Position numbers and translations under genes: made by a program
Shown: piece by piece, positions 38,501 through 50,954 of the stretch
How positions within the stretch are numbered: position 1 is the first letter of the stretch
Layout of the letters: the number at the start of each line of letters is the position of its first letter
The notes under the pieces: model-generated
Databases searched by the model: none
Told to the model about the DNA's origin: nothing
What the model saw: the letters and a program-made list of their open reading frames with translations, nothing else
Assembly (NCBI RefSeq): GCF_028769735.1
Contig: NC_088173.1
Location: forward strand, 16,866,038 to 16,930,037
Length of the DNA: 64,000 nt
Origin: Zonotrichia leucophrys gambelii
Taxonomy: Eukaryota; Chordata; Aves; Passeriformes; Passerellidae
Direction of reading: 5' to 3'

Positions 38501-40297
38501 GTAGAGGGCAAACACCTGCCCTAAGGTCTGACATTTTGGAAATTTTTTAAGGCATCTTATGGAGATGGTTCTCTAGTATGTATTTAGAGATGGTATCAGT
38601 TAAGTCTTTTTACATCCTCAATGGCAGTCGTGTAATTAATAAGTGCTTTGTATCTCAGTTACTCAGCCTACAGATGTATTCAGCAGATGCTGCTTATTAG
38701 CAGTACATGGAAGTTCAAAAATAGGTATGAATATTCAAAGTAATAATAGCCATATTATTAAGGAAAACCTCTCAGCACTTGGTTATTCTGGAGGTTTTTC
38801 ACACTGAAAAACATAATGCCTGAGGACAGTTTCTTTAAGATTTAGAATATTGTTTCTGCTATTTTGATACTATTCCTATTTAAGAACAAATATGTAGGAA
38901 AAGGACTTTAAATGGAGCTTCTTAGGTTCCTTTGTATCAGGGTAGTGCAGGCCTCTTTCATTTTGTTGCTACCAGCTAAGCTTTCATTTATTCTGAGCTA
39001 TCATCTGCTGAAATACTGTCTTTCAGCTTGCTATCTCCATTTTGCTCCTATGTCTCCATGTTGGGGAGCTGCACAGCTTAAAAATGAATGGAACCCACCC
39101 TCTTCTGTAGAGGAATAAAGGATTCTGTGGGCCAGACAGCCTGTGGTGTACTCTAGTATTCTCTGGCCTTCTGATGTTGGTTCAAGGTTTATCAGTTCAA
39201 TTTCTTTAGCCCAGAACATCATTCTGCATGCTTATTTGCTATTTATTTTCCTTCTCCTTAGTTTATCTTACATTTGTATTCCTGACTGCAGCCACGTTTT
39301 TGTACAGTTAGTGTGCTAAAGACCACAACTGATTTAGTTTAGCTGTATAGTTTGTGGCCATCAAAACACTAAATTCTAAGTCCAGTTCGCAAAGACATAA
39401 TATTTTATCAAGATTGGGAATGCTGTATATTTTAATGCTTTTTTTACTTAATACACAGTCTTTTAGTACCTATTAATATAAAAACACTCTAGAAAAATCT
39501 CCCAGTTGCTGTCTTACACCTTTAATTACCACCTCATGATTGTAAAGTAAGCAGTGATACCCATGCTATTTTTGAGCTTTTTAATTGGATTTGAGAGAAA
39601 ACAAATTTCAAAAATCACACAATTAAAAGTATTTAAAGCTTTTTTTGAAAGGACATAGGAAAAATTAGATCACTGAACTGTATGCCTCACTGAAAAAAAA
39701 TTGGATTTGTTCAGTTTTTTGTTTTATTTGAGCTAATAAGATGGGTAGTTAGCCAGAATACTTGCAACTGTAATGGTAATGGACACTGAAAGCAAAAAGT
39801 TGGCTGGTTTGTATTCAATACATACTTGTGAGACTGTCTCAGTTTTTGTAAATGAGAGGTGGAGTATGAAGCCAAAATGAATAAGATTAGATTTATGTCA
39901 GTGAAATCTCCTAACTCATCTTAATCTATTTTAACATTTAAAGAAAGCAGTACTGAGATGATAGTTTTCTGTTTGTGGAACTGGGTTATGAAACTCCTGC
40001 AACAGAAGCATGAAAATGTTAATGTGAGTGAAAGCAAACCTCTAGGGAAAATGAAACAAATTTCTTAATGAATATACTCCATGTCCCTGGCTCCACGAGG
40101 CAGAACACTTACTTGAATAAACTGGTTGCCAAAGAAATCTCTTTAGTGTACTAACTTTACAAAATACCAACAATTGCCTTTCAACAAAGGGGATAATGGA
40201 AAAAACCTTCAAAAATCAAATCAAAGACCTCCAGGTAGTCTCAGCAGTGTGCCTCATCCATGGGTATGAGTAGACATGAGTTCTCTTTTTATGGGGA
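35505..40297. other. GPM6A: GPM6A intron 1, no gene recognised
   Basis: AT-rich intron with a T run at about 37400-37417. Short ORFs (for example 37004-37297) are of ordinary random composition. No repeat family is recognised. Confidence 0.6.
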
Positions 40298-40503
40298 TAT
40301 TAGGAAAAGGTTTTTCACCCAGAGGGTGGTCGGGCACTGGAACAGGCTCCCCAGGGAAGTGGCCACAGCACAAAGCTTGATACAGTTCAAAAAGCATTTG
40401 GACAATGCTCTCTGGTACATGGTGTGACTCTTGGGGGCAGAAGTTGGACTTTGATGGTCCCTGTGGATCCTTCCAGCTCTGGATATCCTATGATTTTATG
40501 ACT
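40298..40503 (+). mobile_element. CR1 LINE 3' tail
   Basis: The order is TTAGGAAAAGGTTTTTCACC, GGGCACTGGAACAGGCTCC, GTGGCCACAGCACAAAGC, CATTTGGACAATGCTCTC, then TCCTTCCAGCTCTGGATATC and CTATGATTTTATGA. This is the last ~200 bp of the same CR1 subgroup as 16225-17338, ending in the degenerate terminal repeat. Confidence 0.93.
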
Positions 40504-40550
40504 CTCAGCAAAAGTACAAAATTACAAAAAGAAAATATGGCATAGCAATA

Positions 40551-40590
40551 TTTTTCATCATTCTTGATAATTTTTCATCATTCTTGATAA
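40551..40590 (+). repeat. Perfect 20-bp tandem duplication
   Basis: The 20-base unit at 40551-40570 (starting TTTTTCATCATTC) is repeated without change at 40571-40590, which suggests a recent slippage or repair event. Confidence 0.95.
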
Positions 40591-42998
40591 TTCTGAGGAA
40601 TGAAATTGTTATGAAATAGTGACAGTATTAAAAGTTATGTTATTGGATTAAAAAGTAAGCTCTCTTTTCAGCCAGTAATTCATAAGTTACTCCTTTAGAG
40701 ATAATGTTTTGTGAAATTACTGGGACATCATCTAAGATTCTGGATTGAGATATGAAATATCTGAAACAGATTATTTGCATAATTTACATTTTCCAGTTTG
40801 ATTTGCAGAAATTACTACAAAATTATTTGCAACCCTGAAAAATCTTGCTGTAATTCACTGTGTCTTGATTTCTCGTTTGTGAAAAGCAAGATAGGACATA
40901 TATAAACTTTCATTTCTTCCACTGATTTTGATTTGTTTATCACTTTAATTGGTGGTAGTATTTACAATTCTACAGTGCAATCTCAGTTGAGTCATCTAGA
41001 TATTAAAGCAAGATAAAGTGTGCTAGGGAATACTTACTAATTTGTAAATAAATAAATAAATTGCAGGCATTCAATGTTTTTTGTTAGTAAGGGTGAAATG
41101 CAGTGTAATTGAAGATTCTTTCCTGTCCCACCTTAATTCTTAATCAAACATTTTATTTAAATGAACAAAACTGAAGGAGTTGCATTCATTATACATATGG
41201 CATATGTGTTGTTAAAATGAAGAGTGACAGACCTTTGATTTTTAACAGAGACATAATGTAAGTCAGAGTGCTGTGATATACATATGGTGGATGTCGGTAC
41301 AGCATGCCAAAGGAAGGAACAGTTCAGAAAGTTGTTAACTTCATTCCCTTCAAAAAACCTGAATTTCTTAATGATAATAATATGTGATATGGAAAGTTCA
41401 GAATGGATACATCCATACTAACCATTAGTGCCTTTTTAAACTCATTTTACAGAAGTGGTACTCAACAGAGACAAATTAGCCTGTGTTTGCTTGTTTGTTA
41501 AAAAAAGAAAGGCATTTTCTTCTGATGAATGGCTATTTTTCTTTAGAAAGGTGATTGCAACATTTTCAGCTACTGAAATGATGACAAAATTTGTTCTGTC
41601 TTTGGCAGCAAAAAATACAGACTTTGTATTATCAGCACATGATGAAGTATATACCCAAATACGAAGAAAATTTCAGGCTGAAAATTAACGGGCCTAACTC
41701 TTAACAGAAATATACTCAAAATACTGTTTTTTAGATGTGTTTGCTTTTTTTGAATATGTTTGGTATACAGCCCATGCAAAGAGAGCCTCTGAGCATCTTA
41801 CTGCACATGCATGTGATGTGGTCCCACCACGTCACATCCAGTCTCTCCCCAAAACTGTAAGCACCACCATCTAATTTGTCTTAGTGGGATGAATGCAGTG
41901 TGGGGAACTCTACTCTGTTATAGCAAGATTTATGTCTGCTATTCAAGCTATCTTGTTTAAATTTTGTCTATAACCCATTCTTTAAGACTTCTGTATGTTA
42001 AAAAAATGTATAATTAAATTAGTTGTAGAAATAACCAGTCTTCTGTATACCTCACTTTATTGCAAGTTTGAAGTCCTCTTTAAAAGCAGCTCCAAAAATC
42101 TTGTGATATGAACAAAATCTCAGCAGTTTCATTACAAAAGCAAATTTCTGACCTTACTGGCTTCAATAAAAAAATTATCCTTAAAATTACATTTATTATA
42201 TATTTCATCAATAGCATATGGATTATGTGGAGGCTCTGACAATGCTGGTAACACTTTTGGCATGCATGGTCCCTATCTTTATTTTAATTTACTCGCTTCC
42301 AAAGAATTTGAAAGGTTGGTTGATTTTATTTTCTTTATTTTCTTTCTTTTTTATTTTTTTCTGTGATAAATATGAGTATTCTTCAGCCTTTGGTATTTTA
42401 GTTTTAATGTCAAAGCACATGATGGACCTAGTGTTTGCCACTAATGCATTGAATAACATTGAAGAGCAGTTCTGCCCTCAGACAACAAATGTTGTATTTA
42501 GAATGACTGAAAGCAATGTCAAACTATTACAGGCTTCCCTAGATATATAAAAGTAGGCAGAAAGGACTTATTGCAATTCAAACAGATGAAGTGTAGAATA
42601 TAAAGTTTTCTGACTGTCTAGTATGTAGGTTGAGAAAATAGTGGATGGAACTTTATCTTCTACATCCAGTCAGAAATTGTAGTAGTACAGTTAGCTTGCA
42701 AGAGAGGATTAATGATAATACTAGGTCAGTCCATGGAAGCATATTTACAATTGCTTCCAGTCTTTTTTTTTCAAACATGAAGTATTCAAAAGAAGGATTT
42801 GCATTATTTTTTTATGAATTTGATACTAACCTATGAAAATGCATATATGAATTCAAACATTTTAGAAGAGATTTTTCTCTTCATAATTCTATCTAATCTA
42901 ATCTTATGGCAGTTTTTTAAGAAGTTTGAAGATTGATTTTGGGTTTTCTTTTCAATTTCTATTAATAAGTGTAGTGCTTTCTTTATATTGTGACGTGC
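40591..42998. other. GPM6A: GPM6A intron 1, no gene recognised
   Basis: AT-rich intron with an (AAAT)n microsatellite at about 41044-41060. The 77- and 110-codon frames at 41455 and 42218 have no recognisable domain. Confidence 0.6.
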
Positions 42999-43567
42999 TG
43001 TTGTGTTTTAACCCATCCAGGAGCCAAGCCCCACCCAGCTGTTCACTCACTCCCCCAGCAGCGGGATCAGGGAAACCAAAAACCAGAGAACTTATGGGTT
43101 AAGATGAAGACAGTTTAATAGGGAAAGCAAAAGGCATGTACACAAGGAAAACAAAACAATAAATTAATTCACTACTTCCCATGGACAGGCAGGTGTTCAA
43201 CCATCTCCAGGAGAGCATGCATAGCTGTGACTTGGAAAGACAAATATTCTAATTCCAAACATCCCTCCCTTACTTTATTTTCCCTACTTTATATACTGAG
43301 CATGATGCCACATGGTCTGGAATATCCCTGTGCTCAGTTTGGGTCACCTGTCCTGGCTGTGTCCCCTCCCATCCTCCCATGCATCCCCCCTCTTCCTTCC
43401 CAGCATGGCAGGATGAAAAACAGAAAAGGCCTTGGCTCTGTGCAAGCCCTGCTCAGCAATAACAAAAACATCTCCCCATTTTCAGCCCTGTCTGTGTTCA
43501 GCACAAACTCAAAACACAGCCCATGCCAGCCGAAGAAACTAGCTCTGACCTGGCCAAAACCAGAATA
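42999..43567 (-). mobile_element. Avian ERV solo LTR (~570 bp), minus orientation
   Basis: The + strand order TGTTGTG-TTTTAACCC, AGCCAAGCCCCACCCAGC, GACAGTTTAATAGGGAAAGC, ACTACTTCCCATGGACAGGC, AGGCAGGTGTTCAACCATC, TGGAATATCCCTGTG, CTGTCCTGGCTGTGTCCCCT, AGAAAAGGCCTTGGCTCTGT and GGCCAAAACCAG matches, in order, a common bird ERVL-type LTR. On the minus strand a TATA box (TATATAAAG, 43287-43295) precedes a polyadenylation-like ATTAAA (43114-43119), which fixes the orientation. The right edge is decayed (...CCAGAATA where the family usually ends ...CCAGCACA) and no clean target duplication is visible. There is no internal viral region. Confidence 0.85.
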
Positions 43568-45308
43568 AATATATAGAAAGCTTTTTGCCCACAATAAACA
43601 CTGCTATCTGTGGGGGAGAGATATACTGGTGGAAAAGGAAGTGAATTTATAGTAGTTTGGTTTTGTCATGAAACAGTGCTTTTCTGAGTCCCACTTAGAC
43701 ACAGGTAAAGTAGTACCAAAAGATTAGGAAATAAATGTTATTTGGGTCTGCAATCTGGGGCTTATAGTCATAATAGGTTGTACCAGTACACAATAACTAT
43801 TTTATCATTTTAATATAACTATACTGTAGTTGTACAGTGATTGTTAGATGAGCAGAGTATGTAAGATTCTGAGAAATGGTTTGGTTTTCTCAGTTCTGTG
43901 AAACAAATTCCTGTAAATGATGATGAACAGACCTTTAAGAATATATTGTGGGAAAAAAGAAGGCATTTTTTAGAATTTTTACTTTTGCTGTGCATCAAGC
44001 GTTGGGCCATCATTCAGATCATGAAGCAAAACAGCCCCATAAAGTTTCCTGTGCTGGCAGCAGGGGTAGAGCATAGTTGTATGTTGGTATTCCTCACCAA
44101 GGAAAATTAGGAAAGATGAAAATGGAAAGAAATTGCTGCTTTCTCACGCCCCACTGTTCAGCAAAGCCAGGTAGATCTGAGGGTGAACTGGTCTGGAAGA
44201 AATGAATGATTACCAATATTCATTACCACTGGAGAATGAAAGAACAGTAAGAGAATGAAGAGGACTTTCAGCATGAAGGAATTTTGAGCAGCTATGCAGC
44301 ACATAAGGTGTCTGTTGCCTGAAGTTGTGTGCCACATCTGCTTAGATTTTCAAAATCTCCAGGGACTAAGTGATAATAATTGAATGAAAATATCAATCTT
44401 AATGTCATAAAAAAATGAGATATCTCAAAAATGTGAAGTAGATGCATTCTGAAAGCTCTGGAACCAAAATAAAAAAGTGAAACAACAGAAGACCTGTTAA
44501 AAAAACAAACAAAAAAGAAAACAAATAAAAAACCCCATGAACACCTAAACACAAGGCAAAAAAAAAGGCCCCAAACTTGTTTTAAGTGTCACATGGAGGC
44601 CTCCTGTGAAGTCAGATCTCGTTTACAGTTGATGACAATTAATGTAGTCCTATGCACTTAACTATTTCATGACAGTAAAGCTAGCTGTCCTTTAGCCGTT
44701 CTTTTAATTTGAACAATTAATTTCCTTGCTCCTACAGCAGATAACAGGGCTACTAAGGAGGTGTAATTAGAGTTTCTGTGTCTAAGAATGCAGTACAATG
44801 CAGTAGGTGGGTAGAGACAGTGTTAGGTGAAGATCTGCACTTGCAGGAGCTAGATAGTGGAGTACATCTGATGGGCCACAGACAGGGTTGTGTGGTCTTA
44901 CTTGGAGTGAGAGGGTGGATAGCTGCTGGAATTGCCAATGGCTGGCAAATTAGCTAACTACACAGGTTTCAAGGGTTTAATGTATAGAGGAGCTTGTTAG
45001 GACAGGAGGGTCTCCATCTTTTATTCTGTGTTTAAGGAATATGATATCATACCTGGACAATATTTTACTCCTCCTACTTGAAGCAAGAAGCTGAGGGAAG
45101 AAAACCAAAATCACTTTTCAGCTAGAAGGAGTTTCTGTAGCAGTTACGTTGGATCTGTGCAAAGCTGCCGGGGGCGGCGTTGGCACTGAGACTTTAGCCA
45201 GAGAAGCAGCTTCAAGGACTGTAGCAATTCCCCAGGCAACAGAAGAAAACAGACAGAAAATGCTGTGCCTGCTCCTGCCTGCAGAATTCCCATAAACTCT
45301 TAGGCCTG
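43568..45308. other. GPM6A: GPM6A intron 1, no gene recognised
   Basis: AT-rich intron with an A-rich tract with AAAC/AAAT units at about 44500-44560. A small GC-richer spot with several CpGs and GGGGGCGGC lies at about 45160-45185, just left of the CR1. Confidence 0.55.
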
Positions 45309-46530
45309 TATCACAGAATCACAGAAGAAGCTGAGTTGGAAGGGACCCTCAAGGATCATCAAGTCCAACTCCTCGCCCTGCACAGGACAGCCCAAGAGCC
45401 ACACCATGTGCTTGACAGCATTGACCAAATGTTTCTTGAACTCTGTCAGGTTTGGTGCTGTGACCACTTCCCTGGGGAACCTGTCCCAGTGCCCAATGGG
45501 TGATGCTGTGCCTGATGCACCCCACAACATGGTTAGCCCTCCTGGCTGCCAGGGCACACAATAAGTCAGATTCAGCTTGTTGTCAACCAAGACTTCTTGG
45601 TTTCTTTCTACATCTCTGCTTTCCAGTATCTCATTCCTCAGTCTGTACTGTACATACAGGGCTGCCTCATCCCAGGTACTTTCCCTTGTTGAAATTCCTG
45701 TGGCTGGAGATTGCCCAGTCTTCTACTTTTAGCAAGGCCTCTCTGCAGGGCCTTCCTGCCTTCAAGGCAGCCAGCAGCTCCTCCCAGTTTCCTATAATCT
45801 GTGAACTTGCTTAGTATCCCTTCTGCATCCAAATAATTTCTGAAGATGTTGAAGAGCACAGCCTGAGGATGGAGTCCTGCAGAACCCCACTTGTGACAGG
45901 TCCCCAGTCTGATGTCACCTCACCCGCTGTAACCCTTTGTGCCCAGCCTGTGAGCCAGTTGCTCACCAATCACAAGATATGTTTATCCAGCTGTGCGCTG
46001 GACTTTTTGTCCAGAAGAGTATGGTGAGAGACAGTATCTAAAGCCTTACTGAAATCCAAAAAGATCACATCAGTTGGCTTCCCTTCATCAAGTGGTGGGT
46101 TACCTCATCATAAAAAGAAACAGGGTTGGATAAACAGGACTTTCCTCTCATGAAGCCATGGTGGCTGTGACTGAGGACTGTGTTGTCTTTCAGGTGTTTT
46201 TCAATATCTCCCAGAATAATCTTCTCCATAACTTTACCAGGCACTGAAGTGAGACTTTCAGGCCTCTAGTGGGGTTTTCTTTCTCTCCCTTCTTGAAAAC
46301 TGGGACAATGTTTGCCAGTTTTCAGTCAGCTGGGACCTTTACGGATTCCCAAGACTACTCAAAATCATCCAGAGAGGTTTTGTGAAGACATCAGCCAGCT
46401 CTGCCAGGATTCTGGAATGAAATCCATCAGACTCCTTAGATTTGCAGGGATCCAGCTGGAGGAGCAGATCCTGCACCAATTCAGGGTGAGCAGGGAGTTG
46501 ATCATTCTCACAGTCATGGTTCTTTAGCTA
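45309..46530 (-). mobile_element. CR1 LINE, minus orientation, includes RT region
   Basis: The left end is the reverse-complemented terminal repeat and tail (ATCACAGAATCACAGAAG, GAGTTGGAAGGGACCCTC, ATCATCAAGTCCAACTCC). The body continues through the same subgroup 3' UTR as 16225-17338 and into ORF2. Around 46030-46075 the minus strand encodes an RT palm segment of the LDFSKA type, with frame breaks nearby. Beyond this come blocks equivalent to upstream RT, near 46210-46500. At about 1.2 kb it is one of the two longest CR1 copies here. It has many small indels and no intact frame. Confidence 0.93.
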
Positions 46531-46591
46531 TCTAGTTTCACCATCTAGCTTGCAGTGCTGCATAGGGTGTGCACATTAATTTTGATTTAAA

Positions 46592-46608
46592 ATATATATA
46601 TATATATA
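46592..46608 (+). repeat. (AT)n microsatellite
   Basis: About eight AT units between AA and AAAAC, a short distance right of the CR1. Confidence 0.9.
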
Positions 46609-46999
46609 AAAACATTGCTTTACTTTGATCAGCAGCTTTAGCATAGTCCACTGCTAAGGCTGCTCTTTGGTGATACTTGCCAAAAGCTCAGTGCAATATG
46701 TGCAATGAATCACAGAATATTCCTCTAGCACAAAAGACTGAATTCTCTCATTTTTGCTGCCCTCAGTCTTTGGCTTTGGGAAATGCATTTTGCAGTGGTT
46801 TCTCATGGAGATGGGGGGCACTGGACTGAGATCTGCTGGGAGATTTCCCTAAGCTGCTAATTAGGAGGAAAGGCCAGACTTGTGGAAGGGAAGACTACCT
46901 AACAGCATGCAGTAGAGTCTGATTTTTCCCTTGCAGATGTGGTTTGAAAAGTGGAGAGAAAGCTGAAGTAGTACTTTCTCTCAGTTTGAATTGACAGCA

Positions 47000-48330
47000 T
47001 GTCATGGTTTGAGCCTGGCACAGAGCCAGTGCCCCCCATGAAAATGCCCTCACCCTGGTGTCTGCTGTGAGATGTGACCAGGAATAAGCAAAACAGGCTT
47101 TAGCTTAAACATAAAGAACACTTTATTATCTAAACTACAGAAAAATAGGAAAAACTATAAGGAAAAGAAAAAAAATTGAAAACCTTACAAAAACCACTTT
47201 CCTCCTCCCCACTACCTGACTTTCCCAATCCGATACATTCTCCCAAAACACCAACTGCCCAGCCTGGCACCACACTTTAGTATACTCAAACTTCAGTTCA
47301 TGAAGAGGAAAGGAGTCCTTCTTGTTCCATAGGCTTCCCCTGGAAACACACTGAAACCTCGTGTGCTTCCCTGTCACTTCGGCACCGCCCGGAAAAAAGT
47401 CCTTTTGCCGCTTGTGACATCTTCCTTCCATGCCCAGTGCTCTCACCACTGCGCATGGACCAGAGCTGCTTTTAGGGTTGTCTTTCAAGGATGCCTTGTC
47501 TCACTCCAAAAAGGCACAGTCTCTGCTTTGGGACATCTGTCCCCCCCATATTTTTCCAACCCCCTGGGGCCGGGGGGTCCTCACGATGAACCCTCCTGGT
47601 TCTGAGCCACTGCTTCCCCCTAAGTGCAGTCTCTGTGTCACAGGAACAACTGAGTCCATGGCCACAAGAAAAGTCCAGCCAAAAGGCCACTCCAAATCAT
47701 CTCTCCCCATTCAATCATCTCCACGTTCTTCGGGCCAGGTCCTTGTCTCATCTCATCTCTTATCTCCCTTCTTATTCAGCTTCGAGGAGGATTAGCATTT
47801 TTTTGCAAGGCCCCAATCATGAAAGAAAGGGGTTAAAACTTTCAGTCTCTGTCCCGGAGCTGCGGCACTCCCACACACGCTGCCCACACGCTGCCGCTCC
47901 GGCCGGGCACTCTTCCCCCCCCTTCTCCTCCTGGGCCGGCTGCTATCACATTCGGTGTCGCCGGCTCTCTCTCTCCCTCCTGGGGGGGGGAGGGGGGATG
48001 GCTGCCCGAGGGCTGACTCCCTGGGATCTTCCACCCTTCCATCCTCGAGGGCCTCCTCACCTCCCATCTCTGTCCAGGCCCAAGGCCTACCACGTGGCTG
48101 CCCCTCCCCCGCCCAGCAGCAGCGGCTGGACGGGGGGGGATCTGACCTCTTCGCTTCGACGTCCCAAGAGAGCCTCCCAGGGCCAGAGCCCTGATTTTAA
48201 CCCCTGTGTATTCTCGGAGGTGTGTCCAAACCCCACTGGCTACACCAGGTGCCAGTCTCAAACTCAAAACCTTCATTGGTTTGACCACAGCTTCCCAGAA
48301 TTCCCACTTCTTCCTGGTCAAACCACCACA
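47000..48330 (-). mobile_element. 1.33-kb GC-rich ERV solo LTR with 5-bp target duplication
   Basis: The termini TGTCATGGTTTGA (47000) and TCAAACCACCACA (ending 48330) form an imperfect inverted repeat with two mismatches in 13, and begin and end TG...CA. CAGCA flanks the element on both sides (46995-46999 and 48331-48335). On the minus strand it starts TGTGGTGGTTTGACCAGG, a common start of passerine ERV LTRs. A TTAAAA TATA-like box (48195-48200) and a polyadenylation signal AATAAA (47122-47127) support that orientation. The part from about 47840 to 48200 is very GC- and CpG-rich, in sharp contrast to the intron. Open frames of up to 259 codons inside it come from high GC content and are not genes. 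No viral genes are present, so it is a solo LTR. Five-base duplications fit ERVL or some ERV1 elements. Confidence 0.92.
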
Positions 48331-48335
48331 CAGCA

Positions 48336-50954
48336 TTTGGAAAGCTTCACTTCCAGAGAGGCAAGAATGTTGAAATCATTCTCTCACAATGACTCTCATT
48401 TAAAGGTGTGCTGAGGAGAAACCTAGGTACTTTTAGTCACTGGTAGATGCAAAGCAGATTACTTGGCATGGGGAGCAGAGGGGAACTGGAAGGTTAAATT
48501 GTCCTGCAACCAAGATCATCAGACTGGACTGTAAGAATTCTTGTAGAGTTTCAAGGAACTGGAAATCATGGAGAGCATTTGGTAAACCAGCAGATATTCC
48601 CTGTTCACAAGGGTGCCATTGGGTGCCATAGGATGCAGTCAACTCAGGATGATTCTTTCTATGTCCTGGTTTGCGGAGATACAGGAGAAGCTCTGCTATG
48701 GCCCATCAGACCTGGATTTTGTCCCTGACAGCATTTGTTCTACAGATACAGCAAATCTCTGAGTGTATGTGTGTGTATCACAAATTTCATGGAACAAGTC
48801 TGAAGTAATTTTTATGTGTTCTTTTTTTCAAAGAGCACATATCTGAGAGTATGCCTGTCTCATTGCCATTTTCAAGTCCCTCCTGTAAATCCTAAAAGAA
48901 ATCTTAAAGTTGTTCAAAGAAAAGCTTGTCGTATTTCCCACCCACAAGGGAAAATTAATATATTTTCCTTTAACTTCACTCTTTGGAATAGTGTGAGATA
49001 TTTTGGCTGTAATTTAGGAGATTGCAGCCTGGAGGGACACCATGCATAGCCAAAAGCATCCTTAATAATTGATTTTGAAAACTAGTAAATACAAACAGTG
49101 TTTTACATTGGAAAATATTGGCATAATAATGCAAGTTACTACATACAAGAGAAGTCAAGTGTAAGGAAGAGGGGAAAGGAGTGGAACAAGAAAATCAACA
49201 CAGCTGTGTATCTCTGTTACTGTTATGTAGTATCTGTGAAGAATGAAAGTTTAAGGATTTGGTAAAATTTGTATTGCTTAAAGAATTTAACTTATGTGGG
49301 TTTATAATATTCTGATATTTTTAACAGCAAATGCAGACATTAATTAGACTGTGTATGGAATAAGACAAGATTATAAATAAAGATAACCCTCCTGGGAGAT
49401 AGAAAGGAAAGCTCCTGTGTTCCTTTTGCATGGCATAGTGACATGGGCCTAGGAAGCCTTTTAAAGAGATGAGAAATTTGGGATTTAATTTTGTGGAAAG
49501 AGACAAAGCTGGAAGAGCCCAGAGGAAGGACTGAGTGATCAGTAGTGTGGAATATAAAGAATGTGCATGGGAAAAGTGACTGGAAGAAAAAGGGTGGTGT
49601 GTGGCTCCCCATATCTCCAAACTAGCCAAACTATTAGGTAATACTGCAGGGATATTATATACAATCTAGAATTGCAATTTTTACCACACACTGATGCTGA
49701 CTTTTTTAGAATAAAGTTTTCACCTTTAAGTCTGTCTGGGATCAGTAATCTCATGCAGGCATAAGGAACATTTGCCTTCCCCCACACCTCCTGAAAATTA
49801 TATTTAAAAAAATGTCATACAGAAACTATGGGAGTCTGCAAGCCTCAAAGGTTTGGAAATATCAGTTTCAGGATATGAAGCAATACCCACTCTTAGGTGT
49901 TAATTAGAAAGGTATTTCTGCTGGGGGTGGGTGATGGAGAAACAATTCAAATCAAGAATCTTGATAATATCCAATTGCGGCAATATGGGTTCATATACCC
50001 AGGCATAATAGAAATATACAAAATATTAAGAGTAAACATATAAATAAACCTTCATTGGATTAAAAAAGAGCCTTTTCTACAGATACTGCAGAAGGCTGCA
50101 GCTATTTTTTGCTCACTGCATGGTTCCTCAGATAATTCCATTTGGTAACTGGTGACACATGCATTTAAAAAAATGCTGACTTTCATTTAAAGTGACAGGG
50201 TAATATTGCTAAGAAACTGAAGAATGTAGGTAAACATGTATTAAACATACATTTTTTGCATTTGGTAGTACGCCATTATGTTTATTTAGTTCTCTTGGTG
50301 GTTGCCAGCCCTTTTAAGCAAATTATTTATGTTTGAATAATCTATTTGCAGAGAATGAAAAGAACAGAAGGAAACTGGGAATTGAAGGAAGTGGGAAGAT
50401 TTTGAATATGCCTGCAATAATATATTTGTAAAAGTGAAGAACTGAATGGGAAACCTGTAACTAGCCTGCACATAGTTAATGTTTAAATATACATCCATGA
50501 TCTAACTGTCTTGCAGAAATCACTGTGGGGGTTTTTGTAACGATTTGCTCCTACGATAGCCATCTGTACAAATATATTCTAAATTAACCATTGCCTTCTC
50601 ATAGCTTGAAAGAAGGTTTTCAGGTCTTAATTCTGCTCAGCTCCAGCCAAGAATGCAATACACAAAAGCTATTTCGTTCCCATTACTCTTATGGCAATAT
50701 TAACTTAGTTTTGTGAACCTAGTTAAAAAAATAAATACACAAATAATGAATACAGATTATCATGGTAGAAATTTCTCCTTTAAAGAAACAAATACATGGG
50801 AGGATTAAAACATATTACCATTAACTCTGTTTATAGTGTTCTGGCTTTTCAAACTGACAAAGATTTTTTTCCAGACATCTTTGTAGTTCAGTCCCTGGGA
50901 TTTAATCTCTGTAATGTGTTACACTCACTATTGTCCCAGTGAATTTGTTGACAG
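48336..50954. other. GPM6A: GPM6A intron 1, no gene recognised
   Basis: AT-rich intron. A direct repeat GGGTGCCAT lies at about 48610-48630. Nothing else is recognisable. Confidence 0.55.

Noticed and set aside
42218..42550. 110-codon frame with a hydrophobic, membrane-like start
   Set aside because: The hydrophobic run comes from T-rich sequence. It does not match any GPM6A exon and lacks splice context.
45300..45859. Several 70-104 codon frames on both strands
   Set aside because: All lie inside the minus-strand CR1 at 45309-46530.
47635..48414. 259-codon open frame on + with overlapping long frames on both strands
   Set aside because: It lies almost wholly inside the GC-rich solo LTR (47000-48330) and crosses its edge. 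Low stop frequency from GC content explains it.
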